Shown here: positions 52,458 to 59,672 of the stretch, piece by piece
Position numbering within the stretch: the stretch's first letter is position 1
Layout: each line of letters begins with the position of its first letter
Assembly (NCBI RefSeq): GCF_003628505.1
Contig: NZ_RBZP01000022.1
Location: 1-59,672, forward strand
DNA length: 59,672 bases
DNA from: Oceanobacillus halophilus
GTDB taxonomy: Bacteria > Bacillota > Bacilli > Bacillales > Amphibacillaceae
Reading direction: 5' to 3'
Position numbers and translations under genes: made by a program
Notes under the pieces: model-generated
What the model was told of the DNA's origin: nothing
The model's database searches: none
Seen by the model: only the letters and a program-made list of their open reading frames with translations

Positions 52458-53534
52458 TCATACAGCATTTTTGTTTTTGCTAAGTTTATAATAAATCTTT
52501 GTGTTCATGTTGAAAAATCTTGCCCTATTTCCACTAATTTTTAATAAATCTTTTGCTATTTCATGTCCACTATCCAATGTTTTTACTTTCATATCACCTA
52601 GATATAAACCAACCAAACCATGATGAACCATTTTATGAAACTTAGCATCTGGCAACTTTCTTACTCGATTATCCGTCTGATTGATAAAAAAAGTAAATCG
52701 TTCTTTCATTTTTTCTTTGCTCGGATAATAATCACAGAAGTTTAAATCTCCTTCTTCTTTATCTTCCTGCTGATCAATGAAATAATCTAATAATATATGC
52801 AGACCTTGCATATAAGGAAAATAGCTATCATATATAGCTTCTGCTAATTTTTTATCCAATCGACCTGATAGCGCGTAAGAAAGCAGGCAAAATATACCTA
52901 AAGTAGAACCTGCTGCTGCAGCAAATTCATACCATGTAAGAGTTGGTACTTTTACTTTATTCCTTTCGTACCATTTGGTAAGCCTTGGTATTCGTTCTTC
53001 TAGTATTACATGTTTATGTATTTGTAAGTTAGCGTACATGTCTTCTAGGTTTATTAGGTGTATTCTCATGTGTTCTTTATTTTCTGTATTTCTTATAACA
53101 TCCTGACATGTCTCAACTAAGTCTATTAAGTAATTACCATCTTCCTGATCCTCTCGGAGTTGATAATAATCTTTTACGGAATTCCCAGGAGATAGAGCAT
53201 CTTCCATCGACTGATGCAAAAGTCTAAAATCATTCGGATCAAGAGAAGTACTTCTATCACAGAGATTGTCAAGATAATCACTTATTGTTTGATAGGCAAC
53301 AATAAAGCGAACCGCCTCTTTCCACCTTTCTCCTGCTAGCAATGCAAATACTGCTCCCCCCTGACAGTGAAATCGCTTGGATGCAATACTTGCGAGAGCT
53401 TGAGTACGCAATTCATTATTAGGTATTTGTTTGGCACGGGATTCCCATTTCTGAAGTTCAGTTTTTACTGCGGGGAAAATTTTACGATAAACAGCAGTCA
53501 TTAATGTTACTGAGGTAGTTGGTACGTGAGACAA
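52458..53534 (-). CDS. ytpB: Tetraprenyl-beta-curcumene synthase family (YtpB)
   Basis: A 358-residue terpene synthase of the DUF2600 family. The acidic DYLDNLCD motif near residue 86 binds the Mg-diphosphate, and the C-terminal part is complete. B. subtilis YtpB makes a C35 terpene. The TTG start at 53534 is preferred because GGAGG lies seven bases upstream. An in-frame ATG nine codons earlier would include the ribosome-binding site itself. Confidence 0.9.
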   Translation of the reverse strand: MSHVPTTSVTLMTAVYRKIFPAVKTELQKWESRAKQIPNNELRTQALASIASKRFHCQGGAVFALLAGERWKEAVRFIVAYQTISDYLDNLCDRSTSLDPNDFRLLHQSMEDALSPGNSVKDYYQLREDQEDGNYLIDLVETCQDVIRNTENKEHMRIHLINLEDMYANLQIHKHVILEERIPRLTKWYERNKVKVPTLTWYEFAAAAGSTLGIFCLLSYALSGRLDKKLAEAIYDSYFPYMQGLHILLDYFIDQQEDKEEGDLNFCDYYPSKEKMKERFTFFINQTDNRVRKLPDAKFHKMVHHGLVGLYLGDMKVKTLDSGHEIAKDLLKISGNRARFFNMNTKIYYKLSKNKNAV

Positions 53535-53635
53535 GATTTTTCCTCCGATCATTATTTCCAATCATTCTTCATTATTTGCTATACTTAATTATATCAGATT
53601 ACCCTGTAGAAAATACATATTGGAGGGATTCAAGA

Positions 53636-54157
53636 ATGATAGGAGAATATAAAGGAGTTTCACCGAAAATTCATGATTCTGCATTCGTTGCAAAAGACGC
53701 TGTAGTCGTAGGGGATGTGACTATTGGGGAACAATCAAGTATCTGGTTTAAAACTGTAATACGTGGAGATGTTGCACCAACCCATATCGGTAAACGAGTC
53801 AGCATCCAAGATTTATCTATGCTGCACCAAAGTCCAAACAACCCGTTAATAGTCGAAGATGATGTCACAGTTGGCCACCAAGTAACATTACATTCTGCTA
53901 TCGTTCGAAAAAATGCGTTAGTTGGAATGGGGGCTCTTATTTTAGATGGCGCTGAGATTGGAGAAAGTGCTTTCGTTGGAGCTGGAAGTCTTGTCCCACC
54001 TGGAAAGAAAATACCTCCTCATACACTTGTAATGGGGCGACCAGCAAAGGTAGTTCGCAAATTAACTGCAGAGGATTATGCGGAAATGGAACGAGTTAGA
54101 AAATCCTATGTAGAAAAAGGTCAATATTATAATGAAAAAACAAATTTTGGAAAGTAA
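53636..54157 (+). CDS. ytoA: Gamma-class carbonic-anhydrase-like protein (YtoA)
   Basis: A 173-residue left-handed beta-helix protein with hexapeptide repeats (VVVGDVTIGEQSSIWFK). Zinc-type histidines are in LHQSPNNP and VGHQVTLH. It is divergent from ytpB by 101 bases, the order seen in Bacillus. The start at 53636 has TTGGAGGGATTC upstream; a longer frame reads into the intergenic region. Confidence 0.93.
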   Translation: MIGEYKGVSPKIHDSAFVAKDAVVVGDVTIGEQSSIWFKTVIRGDVAPTHIGKRVSIQDLSMLHQSPNNPLIVEDDVTVGHQVTLHSAIVRKNALVGMGALILDGAEIGESAFVGAGSLVPPGKKIPPHTLVMGRPAKVVRKLTAEDYAEMERVRKSYVEKGQYYNEKTNFGK

Positions 54158-54216
54158 CTGATTCCAACAATCGACAGTTTCTTATATTAGCCCTAGTACT
54201 TAAATGCCCAAAAATG

Positions 54217-54255
54217 ATACACACGTTTATTTTAAATGGAAAATAACGTGTGTAT
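54217..54255. terminator. Bidirectional terminator between ytoA and the TDT gene
   Basis: ATACACACGTT and AACGTGTGTAT form a perfect 11-bp stem, and AAA/TTT inside extends it. Confidence 0.75.
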
Positions 54256-54266
54256 TATTGGGGCTT

Positions 54267-55223
54267 TTAATCTTTTAAACATAATTTACGCGTACGAGCA
54301 AGCGCTATTGTCTTCCACAATAAATAGATTGTCAATATGATTAACCCAGCAATTTGGATATGAAAAAACCAATAATAATAGATTTTTTCTGTTTCTAAAT
54401 ACATATAAAAAGTTGCGTTTGTTACCGCCGCTGATGGGAAGAGATATGCCCACCAAGTAATAAAAAATGGAATCGTTATAAATTGCTTGATTTGAATAAC
54501 GAGAAGCAGCCCTAAATAAAACGCTATTCCAAATAATATATATGCAAATACATCCATCTGATCAGTAATTTTTATATAAGAAACAAAACCTATACCTGGT
54601 GGTGCTAAGATAATGAAGATAGTTGGAATTAATTTTAATGGTAATGGTTTCTGGAAGTACATACGAAAAACAAATAATACCATGTAAATAATACTGAATA
54701 ATATACCTATACTGAAAAAAATCAAATTAATATCTTGACTAACATGATTTACACCAGCTAATGGCACTACAATATTTCCAACAATAGGAATAAACCAGGC
54801 AGGATTAAACTGTGAAAGCTCAAAAGTTGTATTACCCAACAACCTCTTCAAAACAATAAGTGTTAAAAGGAGTTGCAAAATAGTACCCATTCCCCATACA
54901 ACAAACGATAATGTTACATGAATCTCGTAATACAATGCAGCTAACAATAATAAACTAATTGAAATAGCTGCAAAAAAGTTAACTTTTAATGGATGGTCAA
55001 AATCCACTTTTACATCAGAACCATACCGAAAAAGTCGATAAAGCAATATCCCTGCATTTATAACAAAAAGTATGGAAGTTATAATAAGAAAGATAGTCGA
55101 AATTATTGATTGGATTTCATATAAATTTTCCCAAAGCTTCAGGGACATGGTTACACCTGCTAACCCCATAACACTAGCAAATAACCCAATTGGAAAATAA
55201 CGTATTCCCCGTTCTTGATTCAT
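54267..55223 (-). CDS. TDT/SLAC1-family transporter (TehA-like)
   Basis: A 318-residue membrane protein with ten hydrophobic helices, from FPIGLFASVMGLAGVTMSLK to the C-terminal FFHIQIAGLIILTIYLLW. The pattern fits the tellurite-resistance/dicarboxylate (TDT) and SLAC1 anion-channel group. The substrate cannot be inferred; sulfite, organic acids or anions are typical. It stands alone. Confidence 0.8.
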   Translation of the reverse strand: MNQERGIRYFPIGLFASVMGLAGVTMSLKLWENLYEIQSIISTIFLIITSILFVINAGILLYRLFRYGSDVKVDFDHPLKVNFFAAISISLLLLAALYYEIHVTLSFVVWGMGTILQLLLTLIVLKRLLGNTTFELSQFNPAWFIPIVGNIVVPLAGVNHVSQDINLIFFSIGILFSIIYMVLFVFRMYFQKPLPLKLIPTIFIILAPPGIGFVSYIKITDQMDVFAYILFGIAFYLGLLLVIQIKQFITIPFFITWWAYLFPSAAVTNATFYMYLETEKIYYYWFFHIQIAGLIILTIYLLWKTIALARTRKLCLKD

Positions 55224-55395
55224 TTAGTTTCCCCCATAATCATAATATAAACTTAATATACCTATATAGGTATGATGTCATTTGAATCATACGAAAAAAA
55301 GTACCATTTGTCATCTTTTTTGCTTTAAAGATTTTCACATTCTATATAAAATTCAGAACAAAGTTTTGTCTAAGAAATATTCTTTTGAAAATAGC

Positions 55396-55434
55396 CAAAA
55401 AAGAAAAACCACTCAACTAATCCTAGTTAAGTGG
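55396..55434 (-). terminator. metK terminator
   Basis: On the minus strand CCACTTAACT pairs with AGTTGAGTGG, followed by TTTTTCTTTTTT. Confidence 0.9.
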
Positions 55435-55444
55435 CTCTTACAAG

Positions 55445-56650
55445 TTATTTTACTAATGCTTTTAATTCTTCTACTTTATCTGTTCTCTCCCAAGGGAATT
55501 GGATATCCGTTCTGCCAAAATGACCGTAAGCTGCAGTATCTTTAAAGATAGGCTTTCTTAAATCAAGCATACTGGTAATTCCTGCTGGACGCAGATCAAA
55601 TAATTCACGCACAGCATTTACTAAGTCCGTTTCAGAAACCTTTCCACTTCCAAATGTATTTATGGAAATAGAAACCGGTTCTGCAACACCAATAGCATAA
55701 GCTAATTGCACCTCACAAGATTTAGCTAAGTCAGCGGCCACGATATTTTTAGCCACGTAACGTGCGGCATAAGCTGCAGAACGGTCTACTTTTGTAGAAT
55801 CTTTTCCACTAAATGCACCACCACCGTGACGAGCGTAACCACCATATGTGTCAACAATAATTTTACGCCCTGTTAATCCAACATCTCCTTGTGGTCCCCC
55901 AACAACAAATCGACCTGTTGGATTAATGAAATATTTCGTCCCTTCATCCAATAACTCAACAGGAACAACTGGTTCAATAACTTGCTCCTTCATATCTTTT
56001 TCAATCTGTTCCTGTGTTGCTTCCGGATGATGCTGTGTAGAGATGACAACAGTATCCACGCGAACAGGTTTGTCATTTTCATCGTATTCAATAGTCACTT
56101 GAGTTTTCCCATCTGGGCGTAAATAATCCACTACATTTTCCTTCCGTACATCGGACAGACGCTTGGACAACTTATGAGCTAATGAAATTGGCAGTGGCAT
56201 TAATTCTTCTGTTTCGTCACAAGCAAAGCCAAACATTAACCCCTGATCCCCAGCTCCAATTGCTGAGATAGCTTCATCACTCATTTTTCCTTCGCGTGCT
56301 TCAAGTGCCTGATCAACACCCATCGCAATATCAGGGGATTGTTCATCTATTGCAGTTAATACGGCACAAGTTTCTGCATCAAAACCAAATTTCGCTCTTG
56401 TATACCCAATTTCTTTCACCGTTCTTCGTACAATTGCTGGAATATCCACATATGTACTTGTCGAAATTTCCCCAGCTACTAGTACCAATCCTGTAGTTAC
56501 AGTAGTTTCACATGCTACACGGGCATTTGGATCATTTGTTAAAATTTCATCAAGAATGGCATCAGAAATTTGATCTGACATTTTATCTGGATGACCTTCT
56601 GTTACAGATTCGGATGTAAATAAACGACGTTTTTCAGCCATTAGGCTCAT
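55445..56650 (-). CDS. metK: S-adenosylmethionine synthase
   Basis: A 401-residue enzyme making SAM from methionine and [23 protein letters not shown] is the N-terminal signature, [16 protein letters not shown] the flexible loop and [20 protein letters not shown] the phosphate site. An ATG three codons in is an alternative start; AAAGGAGAG lies very close to the first. It is regulated by an S-box riboswitch. Confidence 0.97.
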   Translation of the reverse strand: MSLMAEKRRLFTSESVTEGHPDKMSDQISDAILDEILTNDPNARVACETTVTTGLVLVAGEISTSTYVDIPAIVRRTVKEIGYTRAKFGFDAETCAVLTAIDEQSPDIAMGVDQALEAREGKMSDEAISAIGAGDQGLMFGFACDETEELMPLPISLAHKLSKRLSDVRKENVVDYLRPDGKTQVTIEYDENDKPVRVDTVVISTQHHPEATQEQIEKDMKEQVIEPVVPVELLDEGTKYFINPTGRFVVGGPQGDVGLTGRKIIVDTYGGYARHGGGAFSGKDSTKVDRSAAYAARYVAKNIVAADLAKSCEVQLAYAIGVAEPVSISINTFGSGKVSETDLVNAVRELFDLRPAGITSMLDLRKPIFKDTAAYGHFGRTDIQFPWERTDKVEELKALVK

Positions 56651-56856
56651 TCTCTCCTTTATGTAATGTTACGGAACTCTATTAAATCAAAGAGGCAGTT
56701 CAAAAAATCCAGTACATTATCTTTTAGAACACACACTCAAAAACTATCTACTATTCAAAGTACACCTAAGGCCTTTCCTGTTATTCTTATCTATAATAAA
56801 GCATTGGAGAAGCCAAAGATTTTTATACCGAGGAGTGAAAAATCTCTCTACAAAAG

Positions 56857-57013
56857 TAAAAAATCCCTTCCTGCAATGAGGAAAGGGGGTACCGGTCCTT
56901 TCACTCTTATTGTCCAAGGAATGTTCCTTGCTTCAGGTAAGCACCTTTTCACCGTAGTGATGGTTGCTGGGCTTCATCGGGTCTGTCCCTCCACCGACTC
57001 TGAATAAGAGAGT
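56857..57013 (-). promoter_or_regulatory. SAM-I (S-box) riboswitch of metK
   Basis: The minus-strand RNA shows the aptamer with P1 strands CTCTTAT/ATAAGAG, GGTGGAGGGA, GACCCGATGAAGCCC-type P2 and GCAACC, AAGGTGCT.ACCTG. The terminator CCCTTTCCT/AGGAAGGG with TTTTTT lies at 56857-56887. SAM binding should switch off metK. The sequence from 57014 to the next gene at 57214 shows nothing recognisable. Confidence 0.95.
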
Positions 57014-57213
57014 ATCCGTTCGTTGTTTATGGTAACGAAACAGCCTTATATTGTCAACAATTTAGTTGTAGGTAACTAAGTAGGAGTAAGTATTACATTA
57101 AGATAACAATATTAATATCAATTTATTAGTTACTATATTAATGTTACAATTTGCAAATAATAAAACACAAAAGTAATGCATTGTTCATTATTACAGAAGG
57201 TTGGTGTATTATC

Positions 57214-57537
57214 ATGCAGAAAACAGTTTCCTTAAGCGCTCTTAAATCGTTAGTGGAAAGTAAATTAAAGAAAAAAACTCTCATTAAAGTAATGTGGAAT
57301 GACAATGAAAAAATAACATTATTTATCACCCCTAATATGAAAATCAATTCTTTTATCTTTGATGAAAAAGAAGGTCATCTTTTTTATGACAATGAAGGGA
57401 AAATAATTAACTATGATATCCCCTGCATCATATTAGAAAAAAACTTAATTGATGGAAAAGTTTTACTTGACAGGTTGTTAATTAACAACAACCCTCTTTC
57501 TAAAGATGACATCGCATCCTTATCTAACTTAACTTAA
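57214..57537 (+). CDS. Hypothetical protein
   Basis: A 107-residue protein, Lys/Ile/Asn-rich, with no recognised domain. Segments VSLSALKSLVESKLKKKTLI and INYDIPCIILEKNLIDGKVL suggest a mixed alpha/beta fold. The ATG at 57214 has only a weak upstream site. A TTG start 21 codons earlier is possible. The composition is more AT-rich than neighbours, so it could be acquired. Confidence 0.5.
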   Translation: MQKTVSLSALKSLVESKLKKKTLIKVMWNDNEKITLFITPNMKINSFIFDEKEGHLFYDNEGKIINYDIPCIILEKNLIDGKVLLDRLLINNNPLSKDDIASLSNLT

Positions 57538-57616
57538 TGTAGAAGAGGCTGAAATTATGAATATCTTCCTTGTTATTGCCTCTTGATTGTTCTAATGATT
57601 TAGTGTACTTACATTC

Positions 57617-57690
57617 GCTCCTGCAGAATACTACGCTTTCCGTGGGCACGGCTTCGAGCCTCCTGGGGAAAGCGTATTTTATATTTATAA
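57617..57690. repeat. Short relative of the GC-rich repeat
   Basis: GAATACTACGCTTTCCGTGG, then GCACGGCTTCGAGCCTCCTG and GGGAAAGCGTATTTTATA. The CGCTTTCC and GGAAAGCG ends pair. It shares the GAGCCTCCT core with copies A and B but lacks their long interior. It lies in the 347-base gap before pckA. Confidence 0.6.
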
Positions 57691-57782
57691 AAGTAAAATA
57701 GTACACATCTTCATAAACAACATGAATGTTTAGACATAAATTATTGTAAATAAAAATAAGAAAAATTTACCTGTAATTAGTA

Positions 57783-57810
57783 TGGACTATTATTTTAAAT
57801 GTGTTATACT
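57783..57810 (+). promoter_or_regulatory. pckA promoter
   Basis: TGGACT and TATACT are separated by 16 bases, about 75 bases before the start codon. No catabolite or CcpN operator was recognised by eye. Confidence 0.5.
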
Positions 57811-57884
57811 ATTACACATAATAAGAAAATTTATGGTGGATTGAATTCTTTAAGTAAACCATCAAAAAAAGGCAGGAGAAATAA

Positions 57885-59471
57885 ATGAAAATGGTGGAAA
57901 GAACATTGCTAAAAGATCTTTATACTCATAAGAACATCAAAGAGAATTTATCAGTGCCACGATTAGTAGAAATAATTCTAGAACGCAAGGAAGCTGTATT
58001 ATCTGAAACTGGAGCTGTTCGTGCGACGACAGGGACGTATACAGGCAGGTCGCCGAAAGATAAATTTATTGTGAAGGATGAAGTATGTAAGGATTTTGTT
58101 GATTGGGGTTCTGTAAACCAGCCAATTGAAGAAAAATATTTTGATAGTCTTTATCAAAAAGTTGTAGATTATCTGAAAGAAAAAGATGAGCTATATTCTT
58201 TCAAAGGCTTTGCAGGAGCAGATAAAAAATACCGATTACCAATTCAAGTTATTAATGAGTATGCTTGGCATAATTTGTTTTCTCGACAATTATTCATTAC
58301 ACCAACAGATGAAGAATTAGAAAGTCATCAATCTGAATTCACCATCATCTCTGCACCAGATTTCAAAGCAGACCCAATTGTTGATGGAACCAATTCTGAA
58401 ACATTTATTATCATTTCATTTAAAAAACGAGTTATCCTAATTGGTGGTACAGAGTATGCTGGTGAGATTAAGAAGTCAATTTTTTCTATTATGAACTACC
58501 TCTTGCCCAACCAAGACGTTTTATCTATGCACTGCTCAGCAAATGTGGGGCAAGAAGGAGACGTAGCACTTTTCTTCGGCCTTTCAGGTACTGGAAAAAC
58601 AACACTTTCCGCTGATCCTTACCGCCGCTTAATCGGAGATGATGAGCACGGTTGGGGACCAAATGGTGTTTTTAATATTGAAGGCGGATGCTACGCGAAG
58701 TGTATCAATCTTTCTGAAGAAAAAGAACCACAAATTTACAATGCTATTCGTTTTGGATCTGTTTTAGAGAATGTTATTTTGGATGAAGAAACGAGACTAC
58801 CGGATTACGATGATACTTCTTTAACCGAGAACACTAGGGCTGCATACCCGTTAGAAAATATCGATAATATTATTACACCAAGCGTTGCAGGCCATCCAAA
58901 TGCAATTATATTTTTAACAGCTGATGCATCTGGCACATTACCACCAATTAGTAAACTATCAAAAGAACAAGCAATGTACCACTTTCTAAGTGGTTATACA
59001 AGTAAATTAGCTGGAACAGAACGTGGTGTAACAGAACCACAGGCTACATTCTCAGCTTGCTTTGGCTCACCTTTCCTGCCTTTAGCACCATCTAAATATG
59101 CAGAAATGCTTGGGGAAAAAATTGATCAATATAATGCTACAGTATTCCTTGTAAATACTGGCTGGACTGGTGGTTCTTATGGTGTAGGAAAACGAATGAA
59201 ACTTTCCTATACTCGCGCAATGGTTCATTCAGCGTTAGAAGGTGAATTAAATAACGTGGAGACAGTAAAAGATGAAATATTTGGTCTTGACATTCCTATG
59301 CATATTCCAGGTGTACCAGATGAGGTATTAATTCCTAAGCAAACATGGGAAGATAAGGTTGCGTACAATCGTACAGCACAAGATTTAGCTCTTAAATTTC
59401 ATGAGAACTTCAAGAAATTCAAGCAAGCTTCTGATGAAATTAAGCAAGCAGGCCCTGTATACAAAGGGTAA
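57885..59471 (+). CDS. pckA: Phosphoenolpyruvate carboxykinase (ATP)
   Basis: A 528-residue gluconeogenic enzyme converting oxaloacetate and ATP to PEP and carbon dioxide. [14 protein letters not shown] is the kinase-1a motif, IGDDEHGWG the kinase-2 motif, and [10 protein letters not shown] the N-terminal substrate site. Full length for the family. CAGGAGA precedes the ATG. It is divergent from metK, as in B. subtilis, though a small unknown gene and a repeat fragment lie between. Confidence 0.97.
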   Translation: MKMVERTLLKDLYTHKNIKENLSVPRLVEIILERKEAVLSETGAVRATTGTYTGRSPKDKFIVKDEVCKDFVDWGSVNQPIEEKYFDSLYQKVVDYLKEKDELYSFKGFAGADKKYRLPIQVINEYAWHNLFSRQLFITPTDEELESHQSEFTIISAPDFKADPIVDGTNSETFIIISFKKRVILIGGTEYAGEIKKSIFSIMNYLLPNQDVLSMHCSANVGQEGDVALFFGLSGTGKTTLSADPYRRLIGDDEHGWGPNGVFNIEGGCYAKCINLSEEKEPQIYNAIRFGSVLENVILDEETRLPDYDDTSLTENTRAAYPLENIDNIITPSVAGHPNAIIFLTADASGTLPPISKLSKEQAMYHFLSGYTSKLAGTERGVTEPQATFSACFGSPFLPLAPSKYAEMLGEKIDQYNATVFLVNTGWTGGSYGVGKRMKLSYTRAMVHSALEGELNNVETVKDEIFGLDIPMHIPGVPDEVLIPKQTWEDKVAYNRTAQDLALKFHENFKKFKQASDEIKQAGPVYKG

Positions 59472-59547
59472 ACTATATATTTATTTCCTCATCCCAAAAG
59501 GATTTCAATCTTAAAAGTAAATAACTTTGTTAGTACTATTCTAGCAG

Positions 59548-59577
59548 CCGACTTCTTTAAGGAAGTCGGTTTTTTTT
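59548..59577 (+). terminator. pckA terminator
   Basis: CCGACTTC and GAAGTCGG form a perfect 8-bp stem, followed by eight T residues. The group IIC intron starts four bases after the T run. Confidence 0.95.
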
Positions 59578-59581
59578 GCGA

Positions 59582-59672
59582 GTGGCAGCACATACATCTT
59601 TAGGGTGAGAGTCCCGAATGCGCCGTGCAGCCGGTAAGCATTAGCTGACAAATAGTGCGTTGACTGCGAAGT
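59582..59672 (+). mobile_element. Group IIC intron, 5' end (partial, cut by window edge)
   Basis: Starts GTGGCAGCAC immediately after the pckA terminator and GCGA. It is identical to the reverse complement of 1-91 and includes TAGGGTGAGAGTCCCGAA. Placement behind a terminator hairpin is the classic group IIC target. Only domain I sequence is visible, so whether the copy is complete or encodes a maturase is unknown. Confidence 0.72.

Noticed and set aside
57524-57706. Minus-strand frame before pckA
   Set aside because: It is repeat-derived and resembles the frame seen in other copies of the GC-rich element.
1-59672. tRNA or rRNA genes
   Set aside because: No cloverleaf or rRNA sequence was recognised by eye; a tRNA scan would settle it.

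Overview
The window is an AT-rich chromosomal stretch from an endospore-forming member of the Bacillaceae. It most resembles the Oceanobacillus/Virgibacillus type, but the species cannot be named from sequence alone. Evidence for the group is AGGAGG-type ribosome-binding sites, several TTG and GTG starts, T-box, S-box and PyrR leaders, sporulation-associated families (DUF3231, DUF2512, a possible gamma-SASP), and gene order matching the Bacillus subtilis yt- region. That block holds trmB-ytzH-ytmP-ytlR-ytlQ-ytlP, an rsuA-type synthase, ytgP, ytfP, leuS, ytqB, ytpB-ytoA, metK and pckA. Both ends of the window fall inside the same 99-base sequence in inverted orientation. It looks like the first 91 bases of a group IIC intron lying just behind a Rho-independent terminator, so the window is probably bounded by two copies of one mobile intron.

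Region 1 (1-10.6 kb) holds a secreted coiled-coil/3D-domain cell-wall protein, a PAS-PAS-GGDEF-EAL cyclic-di-GMP protein, membrane proteins of unknown function, a cysteine-cluster protein, bioY with a clear BirA operator, a MoxR/VWA pair (yojN/yojO type) and an orphan GcvH-like lipoyl protein. Region 2 (10.6-16.2 kb) is the most interesting. An operon nadC - TAXI solute-binding lipoprotein - fused TRAP permease is divergent from the niacin repressor niaR, with a NiaR-type palindrome between them and a macro-domain ADP-ribose hydrolase beyond. It suggests an NAD-precursor TRAP importer, perhaps for quinolinate. Region 3 (16.4-25.1 kb) has prfC behind a leader with a start-stop mini-ORF, a methyltransferase, small proteins, a ribokinase remnant, pyrP with a PyrR attenuator, DUF3231, and ykoQ/ykoP-like genes.

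Region 4 (25-36.9 kb) is a surface-polysaccharide block. It has a ykoN-like glycosyltransferase, galU-ugd making UDP-glucuronate, a UDP-glucuronate epimerase, a GT4 glycosyltransferase overlapping a tandem kinase-like protein, and possible spore-surface genes. Two DUF2512 paralogues flank an nrnB gene split by a one-base frameshift. Region 5 (37-59.6 kb) is the conserved yt- housekeeping block: RNA modification, lipid kinase, MurJ-type flippase, leuS with T-box, terpene synthase, metK with SAM riboswitch, and pckA.

Two repeat families run through the intergenic space. One is a roughly 30-base element (TTCGACAAA..CCGGGAGGTGACAGGCACC) in about ten copies. The other is a GC-rich element with terminal inverted repeats near 46.9 and 52.1 kb, with a related fragment at 57.6 kb.
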